This document shows, piece after piece, positions 8,201-15,236 of a stretch of DNA of 64,000 nucleotides. Below the pieces are notes generated by a model. The model worked only from the letters and a program-made list of their open reading frames with translations. It made no database searches and was not told the origin of the DNA. Within the stretch, counting starts at the first letter, position 1, and each line of letters begins with the position of its first letter. The DNA is taken from the NCBI GenBank assembly GCA_900542005.1, contig UQLW01000001.1:1-64000 (forward strand). The letters run 5' to 3'. The stretch comes from an uncultured Eubacteriales bacterium. Lineage in GTDB: Bacteria; Bacillota; Clostridia; Christensenellales; UMGS416. Position numbers and translations under genes: made by a program.

Positions 8201-11200
8201 ATGATGGATACGCAGGAAAAAAGACATCTTTCCGAACGAATAGAATTAAAAGGGATTTTATCTGAGTTCAGAGATGCACTCGAAGAGGAAATCGATAAAA
8301 TCAAAAAGAGTGGTCAGTCTTCTACCTTGCTGTTCGCCGGACGACGAATCGAAAGTCACGGGTCTGATTTATGGTATCGGTTCAATGTTGAGTATGTTCC
8401 TTCTCTGCCAGCTGATACGCCTTGTAAACTGGTAATCGGAAAAGATCAATTCGATGTTACTGTTATCAGCTTTGAGGAAAACTCCATAGTAATCTCAACC
8501 AAAACTCCATTGCCAGACACAATCGGAAAGGCCCGTCTCGAAAATGGAGCTACCGTGCTGATGGAGCGCTTGATAAAGTGCATTGAAGCGAATGCCGAAA
8601 GGGAAAATCCCGCGGGTAAGCGTATGCTCCCATCTGATGGCGAACTTTATACCGCGAAAAAGATATTTGAGTATAGCGATCTCAACTTAGATGTGAACAA
8701 CACTCTAAGCCAAAGCGATGCTATAAGATCCGCACTTTCAAGCGATATTACATATATCTGGGGACCTCCTGGTACCGGAAAGACCACCGTAATTGGCCAG
8801 ATTATTGATGAACTGTACAGACATGGCCGGTCTGTATTAGTTGTCTCCCACACCAATACGGCCGTTGATGGCGCAATTGAAAAAGCAGATAAAATATATT
8901 CTAAATCGGTCCAAGAGGGCGATGCCAATTATCCGATCCTGCGAATTGGCACTCCCGCAAGGCCCTTGCCGGATAGAGTCCTGCTGGCACAGCATGTTGC
9001 TGCCTTAGGTAAAGAATTATACGAGCAAAAAGCATTACTTGAAAAGCAGCAGAATGAGTTACAGTGTCGCATCAACGAAATCCACCCCTTGCTCGCCAAG
9101 GATACCTGGATCAAAGAAAGTAATTTGAATGGCATTCGGCAGACACTTCAAAGCATTGACGCCTATGAAAAACAAATTGCAGAGATCCAGTGCAGAATTG
9201 CCGAGATAAATGCTTCGGTAGCACAGGAGCGAGCAGCTCATCCCGAGTATGCAAACTATCTGATTATCTCTAAAACACTTAAAGCAAAAAAGAACGAATA
9301 CGATTCTTTCTGTAGACAAGTCGAAAAAGCTGAAACCGCTATTTCTGCATTGCCTCAGAGGATTCAGACCGCTCAGGATGAGGTAAGAAAGCACAGTAGA
9401 TATGCTGAACTTCGATCTCAGGAAGCGAAGTATATGTCTATTTCCTTTATCAGGAGTGAGATCGACAAGGCTAATGTCCAAATCACGCGCCTCCAAAATA
9501 CCATCAATGATTTGATGGCTCAGCAAGCCATAGCCCAGCAAACGATCTCTAATTATGAAAAGAAGAGCTCTGTTGCAAAGTTCTTCGCTGGCAAGAGCGC
9601 CGTTACACAAGCACAGGCAACCTTGGATCGTATTCACAGAGATCTTCCTACCACAAAGGAGGATTTGCGGCGCCAAGAAAGCCTCGAACAGGAGTATTCT
9701 CAGCAACTGGAAAGCCTTCTTATTTTACAGGAGCAGATTCGTGCGGTCACACCTTCGCAAACACAGGATTACTGGGTCAATGCGGTTCGTGAGTTCAAAT
9801 CCGAATTGGAGGCAGCCAAAAAGGAGCTGCCCGGACTGTCTGCGCAAAAAGCTTCACTATATGAGGAAGTTAGCGAGCTTGAGCGACAGCAGAACCAGTC
9901 AAAATCGTCGCTCGATCGCCTCAGTGAGCTTGGAAGAAGGATTCGACAGGAACAAGATAACTTGGCCAGCCTCAAGAAATCGCGTGATGAGGAAAGCGAT
10001 TCTTGTTCTGAACGGCTTGAAAAGGAGTGCGCTCTTTGTCTTGGATTCCTATATCACCCCGTTGCCGAGGATATTGCTCCCCTTTATGACGAGCTCTCCA
10101 AACTGTTCAAGGCGGTACAGGCGGAACTGGACACCATCGATATTGATGCCCTTAAGCAGGAAAAGGATGCAGCAGATCATGAGTTGATCGAAATTTTCCG
10201 CCAGCTAAATGAGCTCAAAGAGAAAATGCAGGAACTGGAAAAGCAGGCGATCATGAGCGCTAAAATTGTGGGCGCCACGCTTGCGAAATCCTACCTGAGT
10301 GATACCCTGCGGGAGAGAAAGTTTGATACCGTGATTCTGGACGAGGCTTCCATGGCTTCGATCCCCGCGCTTTGGTGCGCCAGCTACCTTGCTGAGTCCA
10401 ATATCGTGATTGTAGGCGATTTCCTCCAACTACCCCCTATCGTTATGGCAGAGACGCCCATGGCACAAAAATGGTTGGGGAAGGATATCTTCTATCATAG
10501 CGGTATGCAGGAAAAGGCTCGAAACAAAGCTACCTGCCCCGAGAACTTCGTTATGCTCAATAATCAGTTCCGCATGGAGTCCGATATTGCAGATATCGCG
10601 AATATGTATTATGGAGCATATGGCGGCCTTCGTTCTGATGACCAAAATGAGTTCAGGATCAAAGACCGCGAGCAGTTCTATAGCTGGTATTCCGGTAAGC
10701 GGACAAAAGGAAATGTCCACCTGATTGACACAGAAGGTCTCCATGCTTGGGTTACCGGTGTGCCTCAAGGAAAGAGCCACAGCCGCCTGAATTGTTTCTC
10801 AGCAGCGGTTTCCGTTGATCTTGCCTTCAAGTTCCTGGAAAACAAGCTGAAGGATCTTGATCCTGCAACTGCCGAACCCGCAAAAGATGCCTCTGTATTG
10901 ATCGTTGCTCCGTATAAGCCACACATCGCACGCGTCAATCAGCTTGTGGAGTTTGAATACCGTAATCGTGGATTCAAGGAAAACCTCAATCTGATCAGAG
11001 CCGGTACGATCCACAGCTTCCAGGGCAGCGAGGCCGATATCGTGATTTTCGACCTCGTGATCGATGAGCCGCATTGGAAGGCCAATCTGTTTATGACAGA
11101 TAAGGAAGTCAATGAAGATCTGCGAAAGATGTTCAATGTGGCGATCACAAGAGCAAAGTTTAAGCTGTATATTGTTGGCAACTTCGCCTATTGTCAAAAG

Positions 11201-12226
11201 CGGGCCAAAAACAATGCTCTTTCCGAACTGCTGGATAAGCTGATAAAGAAGGATCGCCTTGTTAAGGTGGATGCCAAAACCCTCCTGCCTGACATCGTGT
11301 TTGCCCGACAGTCCAACTTGGTTTTTGATGGGAATCTTACCGGAAAGCACATTGTTTGCCGAGAAGATGTCTTCAATGACTACTTCATGGCTGATATCCA
11401 GTCCTTCAAAAAGCGTCTGATCGTTTACTCTGCCTTTATGACAGAGGCCCGCCTGAGCACCCTTCTGCCGGCCTTCTCAGATGCCATCCGTGCCGGAAAG
11501 CAGATCATCGTTGTTACAAAAGCGCTCTCCGACCGTGGCAAATCTGAGCTTGCACAGTATGAGAAGTGCGAGCAGGAGCTGCGTGACATCGGTGTAAGTG
11601 TCCTCCACAAGAAGGGTATGCACGAAAAACTAATATTCGTGGATAGCAATGCGGTTTGGATCGGTTCTCTGAATGCGCTCAGCTTCACGGGTTTGACTGG
11701 CGAAGTTATGCAGCGACACGCAGATCGGGAGCTGACTGCTGAATACGAAAAGCTTTTCAATATCGAGCATATCTGCGGTGCAGTGGAAAACACATATGAA
11801 CAGAAGTGCCCCATATGTGGAGAGGAAATGCTCGTAAAAGAAAGCGATGAAGGCGGTATCTACTGGCAGTGTGTTGCTGGCGACTATTCCAGAAATGTTG
11901 CCCAGCAATATCCTCTTGATGGCGTTCTCCGGTGCAAGTGTGGTGCGCCCTATGTATTCGCAATGAAAAAGGAGCCTCGGTGGGTCTGTTCTAAGGATCC
12001 AAGGCACTATCAAAAAATGCGAGAGAGCGATCTCAAGCTGGAAAAGATGGTCGCCTTGATTCCTACGAAAGCAGCCCGCAGCGAAGTGAATAAGTATTTC
12101 TTCGCCAAGAAGAAAGCACTTGAGGAGAAAAAGAAAGCCGCTGCACCCAAGAAAACATCCCCTGCGAAGAAGTCATCCGGTAAAACAAAAAGCAAGGATG
12201 ATCCCGAACAGATGAAGATGTTCTAA
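8201..12226 (+). CDS. SF1 helicase with coiled-coil insert and PLD nuclease motif (Mokosh type II-like defence protein)
   Basis: A 1341-residue protein. Walker A GPPGTGKT lies at residues 188-195. A long coiled coil (about 240-690) separates it from the Walker B box DEAS at 714-717. Further SF1 motifs follow: QFRM at 789, GTIHSFQGSEAD at 935-946 and VAITRAK at 980-986, as in COG1112/Upf1-like helicases. Then comes one phospholipase-D HKD motif, H1141-x-K1143 with D1148 and a GSLN tail. A Cys-rich zinc ribbon starts at C1203xxC1206, and the C-terminus is Lys-rich. Helicase plus PLD in one chain is the described architecture of the type II Mokosh anti-phage protein. Here an Xre gene precedes it in a lower-GC island. 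The defence role is inferred from architecture; a DNA-repair role is the alternative. Confidence 0.85.
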   Translation: MMDTQEKRHLSERIELKGILSEFRDALEEEIDKIKKSGQSSTLLFAGRRIESHGSDLWYRFNVEYVPSLPADTPCKLVIGKDQFDVTVISFEENSIVISTKTPLPDTIGKARLENGATVLMERLIKCIEANAERENPAGKRMLPSDGELYTAKKIFEYSDLNLDVNNTLSQSDAIRSALSSDITYIWGPPGTGKTTVIGQIIDELYRHGRSVLVVSHTNTAVDGAIEKADKIYSKSVQEGDANYPILRIGTPARPLPDRVLLAQHVAALGKELYEQKALLEKQQNELQCRINEIHPLLAKDTWIKESNLNGIRQTLQSIDAYEKQIAEIQCRIAEINASVAQERAAHPEYANYLIISKTLKAKKNEYDSFCRQVEKAETAISALPQRIQTAQDEVRKHSRYAELRSQEAKYMSISFIRSEIDKANVQITRLQNTINDLMAQQAIAQQTISNYEKKSSVAKFFAGKSAVTQAQATLDRIHRDLPTTKEDLRRQESLEQEYSQQLESLLILQEQIRAVTPSQTQDYWVNAVREFKSELEAAKKELPGLSAQKASLYEEVSELERQQNQSKSSLDRLSELGRRIRQEQDNLASLKKSRDEESDSCSERLEKECALCLGFLYHPVAEDIAPLYDELSKLFKAVQAELDTIDIDALKQEKDAADHELIEIFRQLNELKEKMQELEKQAIMSAKIVGATLAKSYLSDTLRERKFDTVILDEASMASIPALWCASYLAESNIVIVGDFLQLPPIVMAETPMAQKWLGKDIFYHSGMQEKARNKATCPENFVMLNNQFRMESDIADIANMYYGAYGGLRSDDQNEFRIKDREQFYSWYSGKRTKGNVHLIDTEGLHAWVTGVPQGKSHSRLNCFSAAVSVDLAFKFLENKLKDLDPATAEPAKDASVLIVAPYKPHIARVNQLVEFEYRNRGFKENLNLIRAGTIHSFQGSEADIVIFDLVIDEPHWKANLFMTDKEVNEDLRKMFNVAITRAKFKLYIVGNFAYCQKRAKNNALSELLDKLIKKDRLVKVDAKTLLPDIVFARQSNLVFDGNLTGKHIVCREDVFNDYFMADIQSFKKRLIVYSAFMTEARLSTLLPAFSDAIRAGKQIIVVTKALSDRGKSELAQYEKCEQELRDIGVSVLHKKGMHEKLIFVDSNAVWIGSLNALSFTGLTGEVMQRHADRELTAEYEKLFNIEHICGAVENTYEQKCPICGEEMLVKESDEGGIYWQCVAGDYSRNVAQQYPLDGVLRCKCGAPYVFAMKKEPRWVCSKDPRHYQKMRESDLKLEKMVALIPTKAARSEVNKYFFAKKKALEEKKKAAAPKKTSPAKKSSGKTKSKDDPEQMKMF

Positions 12227-12447
12227 TCACGACCCTTCTGATGGCTTCTGTCCTCAGAGGGGTTCACCATATCACGCTACCATGCTTTGAGTTTGTGTCA
12301 CGGTAAAGGGCGAAAACATGGGCTTTTCACTTTGTTGCAGTTTTGGTGGTGGTCATTTTGACCACCACCATTATCCGTAACGGTTCACAGCTATTTCTTA
12401 GAAAATAATATCGGTAGCGGCTACTAATATTATTTTCAAGGTAAAAC
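12227..12447. repeat. Intergenic region with three hairpins
   Basis: A 10-bp stem with a wobble pair (12232-12241 with 12254-12263) lies just after the helicase stop. A perfect 11-bp stem (12344-12354 with 12360-12370, loop ATTTT) follows. A third perfect 11-bp AT-rich stem (12401-12411 with 12427-12437) contains an inner GTAG/CTAC pairing. None has a clear T-run on the plus strand, so which one ends helicase transcription is unclear. Confidence 0.55.
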
Positions 12448-12483
12448 GGCAGCATCCGAATCATAAAAGACTCGAATGCTGCC
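12448..12483 (-). terminator. Terminator of the DUF6061 gene
   Basis: GGCAGCAT/ATGCTGCC arms with partial inner pairing, followed on the minus strand by GTTTTACC, 9 nt after the stop codon. Confidence 0.7.
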
Positions 12484-12492
12484 TTGCCATGT

Positions 12493-12708
12493 TCAATCAA
12501 GCGGCGTGTATTCCGTGATTGCTTTAAGGTATGCTTCGGGATCGCCGTTCAACACAAGGTCAGCATAGGCCAGCGGATCGTTGTAAATGAGATAATCCAG
12601 CTCCGACCGTTGATACATATTGTCGGCCACTAAATTCTCCACAGCGTTGGTGTCGATGGAGCAAATGCTCCCATCCGAAAAGCGAAGCTCCACGCAGACG
12701 GTATCCAT
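12493..12708 (-). CDS. DUF6061-family small protein, start region probably frameshifted
   Basis: The 71-residue frame carries the features I associate with DUF6061: VELRFSDG, ENLVADNMYQRSELDYLIYNDPLAYADL in two halves, and NGDPEAYLKA. Function is unknown; the family occurs in accessory DNA of Clostridia. A good ribosome binding site (AGAAGGAG) precedes an ATG at 12735-12737, but that ATG is out of frame with the conserved body. The sequence between reads in the body frame as KLISCQFNMDT, which looks like the missing N-terminus. A one-base change in the five-base A-run just after that ATG (T-run 12730-12734 on the plus strand) would join them. The internal ATG at 12708 has no ribosome binding site. 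Confidence 0.65.
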   Translation of the reverse strand: MDTVCVELRFSDGSICSIDTNAVENLVADNMYQRSELDYLIYNDPLAYADLVLNGDPEAYLKAITEYTPLD

Positions 12709-12856
12709 ATTGAACTGACAACTGATAAGTTTTTCATGATCATCTCCTTCTAATCCAAACTAAGTTTTTTCTTTCTTGGTCCTCTAGGTTTGGATTCAGG
12801 ACGCTTGACGACACCATTCCGAAAATGCGTCTGTTCAAACTTCTCGAAATAAACAA
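12709..12856 (-). other. Leader of the DUF6061 gene with a possible C-terminal gene remnant
   Basis: The minus frame ending at 12750 closes with a basic tail, KRPESKPRGPRKKKLSLD, 12 nt before the out-of-frame ATG of the DUF6061 gene. It resembles the end of a real protein, but upstream it runs into the tRNA terminator, so any such gene has lost its body. Confidence 0.3.
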
Positions 12857-12898
12857 ATAATCCGAACCTATCTCCTATCGGAAACAAGTTCGGATTAT
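12857..12898 (-). terminator. Terminator of tRNA-Leu
   Basis: Perfect 11-bp arms (12857-12867 and 12888-12898), followed on the minus strand by TTGTTTATTTC, 7 nt after the CCA end of the tRNA. Confidence 0.8.
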
Positions 12899-12905
12899 AT
12901 TGGTT

Positions 12906-12990
12906 TGGTGCGATAGATGGGACTTGAACCCATACGTGTTGCCACACACGCCCCTCAAACGTGCCTGTCTGCCGATTCCAGCACTATCGC
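12906..12990 (-). tRNA. tRNA-Leu (anticodon GAG)
   Basis: An 85-nt class II tRNA. The acceptor stem GCGATAG pairs with CTATCGC, followed by A and an encoded CCA. The anticodon stem CACGT/GCGTG closes the loop TTGAGGG, giving anticodon GAG. There is a long variable arm (GTGTGGCAACAC), and the T arm ATGGG-TTCAAGT-CCCAT is canonical. It has its own promoter and terminator. It flanks the right side of the accessory region, but the terminator follows its 3' end intact, so I see no attachment-site scar. Confidence 0.96.
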
Positions 12991-12993
12991 AAA

Positions 12994-13015
12994 ATGCATT
13001 GCATATGCAATGCAT
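12994..13015. repeat. Perfect 22-bp palindrome in the tRNA-Leu leader
   Basis: The half ATGCATTGCAT is followed directly by its exact reverse complement. It starts 4 nt upstream of the mature tRNA 5' end and covers the expected transcription start. It contains the octamer TTGCATAT also found in front of the yitT-like gene. Confidence 0.85.
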
Positions 13016-13020
13016 GATTG

Positions 13021-13049
13021 ATTATACGCAAACCCTATGGGTTTGTCAA
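13021..13049 (-). promoter_or_regulatory. Sigma-A promoter of tRNA-Leu
   Basis: TTGACA (13044-13049) and TATAAT (13021-13026) on the minus strand, 17 bp apart: both boxes are consensus. The spacer holds an AAACCC/GGGTTT dyad. Confidence 0.9.
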
Positions 13050-13066
13050 GGGTTTTTGCCGGCAGG

Positions 13067-14629
13067 TTATTCGCTTTGGCCGACAATCCACTGGTCGATG
13101 GAAAGAAAAGCGTTATCCTCCTCGACGCGTCCTACGCCCTTCACCTGGGCGGCGGTCAGCAGCGTATGGTTGCGGAAATACAGGCTGATGAGGGGCATAT
13201 CCTCCGCCAGCTGATCCTTTACCGCCGCCAGGGCGCTGTCAAAGCCGCTGCTGCCGCTCTCCAATAGGGCCGCCAGCTTCTGGTCCATGGCCGCGCTGGC
13301 ATAGCCGGTTACGTTCCCCTCGCCGGTGCTGGAGAGCGCAAAGCTCAAATCAGGCACCTCGCCCAGATACCAGCCGGCCAGCAGCAGGTCAAAGTTCCCC
13401 CCTTCCAGCTCCTGGGTAAAGGCATCGCCGCTTTTGGCCACCACCTGCACGGTGATGCCCTGCTCGCCCAACTGACGGGCGATAAGGTTGGCGGCTTCCA
13501 GGCGCAGCGGATCCTGCTTGTTGTCATAGGTCAGCAGGGTCAGCTGGATCTGGCTGTTCCAGCCCATGGCAGCCAGCAGGGACTGCGCCTGCGCAGCGTC
13601 CTGCTCCAGGGAGGCCTCCTCCTTGAGCAGCGCGTTGCCCGGGAAGAAGGGGCTGTCTGCCAGGGTAACATGGTTCATATAGACGTCGGAAGCGATCTCC
13701 TTGCGGTTCAGGCTGTAGGCTACCGCCTGCCGCAGCCGGACATCCGACACGTTGGGGCTGGCCATGTTGAAGGCCAGGAACTCAAAATACGGCGTTACAT
13801 ATTCGTAGGTATTGACATCCCCGGCATAGCTGTACTGGTCAGTCACCACATCGTCGGTCTGCACCACATCCAGCTGCCGCAGCATCACGCTGGTTGAGGC
13901 CGTCTGGGTGTCGGGGTAGCGGTGGGCCACGACGGTCTTGATGGAGGGCTGCTGCTTCCACCAGCTGGGGTTCGCCGTCAGGGTGAGGTTTTCCCCCTCC
14001 TGAAGCTCGCCCATCGTATAGGGCCCTGTGCCTACGCCCGGGTTAGGGGCGCTGTCGGCGGTAAAGCCGGCGTCCATCGGTACGATTGGGAAATCCAGCG
14101 CCATCTGGTTGCCCATGAAGCCATGCTTACAGCTGATGCGCACGGTCGTTTCATCGACCTTTTCCCAGTTTTCCAGGTAATCCAGCACCGAGGCATAGGC
14201 CCCGTCCTCGCCGATTTGACGGATCAGGTCCAGGGTGAAGATCACATCGTCAGCCGACAGGGGGCGGCCGCTGCCCTGCCAGCTGGCCTGGGTGCGCAGC
14301 TTCACGGTCCATACCTTCGCCGTCTCATCGGGCTCCAGGCTGGCTGCCAGCCCGCCGGTGGGGTTTCCCTCGCCGTCATAGGTCAGCAGGCTTTCATAGA
14401 CAAGACCCAGCAGGCTGCGGACCTCCCGCTGGGTTGCCCGCAGTGGATGCAGCGTCTCAACGTTCTCCGGCATGACGATATGCAGCGTGGAAAGGTCTGC
14501 CTTGGGCGTCGGGGTTGCCACCACCAGCACCGGCGACGAGGCCTGGTCCCCGTCCCCCTGGCAGGCCGCCAGGGGGACGGCCAACAGCAGCAGGGCCAGC
14601 AGCGCCGCCAGCCGCCTTTTAGCCCTCAT
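13067..14629 (-). CDS. Family 5 peptide-binding lipoprotein (ABC solute-binding protein)
   Basis: A protein of about 520 residues with a lipoprotein signal peptide whose lipobox LAAC gives the lipidated Cys, so it should be anchored outside the membrane. The body follows the SBP_bac_5 (oligopeptide/nickel-binding) pattern: THE-like ETLHPL near the start, LKLR-type WTVKLRTQASW, SADDVIFTLDLI, and LRQAVAYSLNR. No permease or ATPase genes accompany it; instead it follows coaE with an 11-nt overlap (ATGAGGGCTAA) and a GGAGG site upstream of that ATG at 14629. An earlier in-frame ATG at 14653 lies deeper inside coaE and is less likely. Ligand unknown; peptides are the usual choice. Confidence 0.9.
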   Translation of the reverse strand: MRAKRRLAALLALLLLAVPLAACQGDGDQASSPVLVVATPTPKADLSTLHIVMPENVETLHPLRATQREVRSLLGLVYESLLTYDGEGNPTGGLAASLEPDETAKVWTVKLRTQASWQGSGRPLSADDVIFTLDLIRQIGEDGAYASVLDYLENWEKVDETTVRISCKHGFMGNQMALDFPIVPMDAGFTADSAPNPGVGTGPYTMGELQEGENLTLTANPSWWKQQPSIKTVVAHRYPDTQTASTSVMLRQLDVVQTDDVVTDQYSYAGDVNTYEYVTPYFEFLAFNMASPNVSDVRLRQAVAYSLNRKEIASDVYMNHVTLADSPFFPGNALLKEEASLEQDAAQAQSLLAAMGWNSQIQLTLLTYDNKQDPLRLEAANLIARQLGEQGITVQVVAKSGDAFTQELEGGNFDLLLAGWYLGEVPDLSFALSSTGEGNVTGYASAAMDQKLAALLESGSSGFDSALAAVKDQLAEDMPLISLYFRNHTLLTAAQVKGVGRVEEDNAFLSIDQWIVGQSE

Positions 14630-15227
14630 CCCCGTCCTCCAGCAGCTCCTCATAGTAGGCGGTAATGGCCCGCTGCGTCGACGCCTCGTCGCAGGAGGTA
14701 TCGATCACCCGCGTGGCCTTGGCCCGGCGCTCGGCGTCGCTCATCTGGGCCTCCAGCCGTTCGATCGCCTCCTGCTGGCTGAGCTTGTCCCGCTCCATCA
14801 CCCGGCGCAGCTGCTCGTCCTCCCCGCAGGAGAGCACCCACACCTGGTCACAGGCCACGTCTGCCCCGCTTTCAAACAGCAGCGGCGCATCCACAATGAC
14901 CACCTTAACGCCTTCGGCCCGCCAGCCTTTCAGCTTATCCACCAGGTCCATCAGGATGATGGGGTGTAGCGTTTTGTTGAGGCGGATCACCTCCTCGGGC
15001 TTGCCGAAAACCCGCTGCGCCAGCATCCTCCTGTTCAGCCGCCCGTCCGGGCCGAAGATATCCGCGCCGAATTCCTTTTTCAGCGCGTCAAAGCCCGGCT
15101 CGCCCGGCCGGACCACCTGCCGCGCCGTTTCATCCGCGTCCCATATGGTCGCGCCCAATTGCCGCAGCGTCCTGCTGGCGGTTGACTTGCCCGTGGCAAT
15201 GCCGCCGGTTAATCCGATTACTTTCAT
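14619..15227 (-). CDS. coaE: Dephospho-CoA kinase
   Basis: A 202-residue cytoplasmic kinase that phosphorylates dephospho-CoA at the 3' ribose position, the last step of coenzyme A synthesis. The P-loop GGIATGKS lies at residues 8-15, followed by the substrate-side WDADE motif near residue 30 and VDAPLLFE near 111-118, all typical of CoaE. Length is normal. It starts 9 nt after polA, an arrangement common in Bacillota, and overlaps the start of the peptide-binding lipoprotein gene by 11 nt, so the three are probably co-transcribed and translationally coupled. Confidence 0.96.
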   Translation of the reverse strand: MKVIGLTGGIATGKSTASRTLRQLGATIWDADETARQVVRPGEPGFDALKKEFGADIFGPDGRLNRRMLAQRVFGKPEEVIRLNKTLHPIILMDLVDKLKGWRAEGVKVVIVDAPLLFESGADVACDQVWVLSCGEDEQLRRVMERDKLSQQEAIERLEAQMSDAERRAKATRVIDTSCDEASTQRAITAYYEELLEDGDEG

Positions 15228-15236
15228 GCGTTCCTC

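Noticed and set aside
12906..12990. tRNA-Leu as the attachment site of the accessory island
   Set aside because: Its 3' end is followed by an intact terminator and no repeat of the tRNA 3' end was seen near the left edge of the island.
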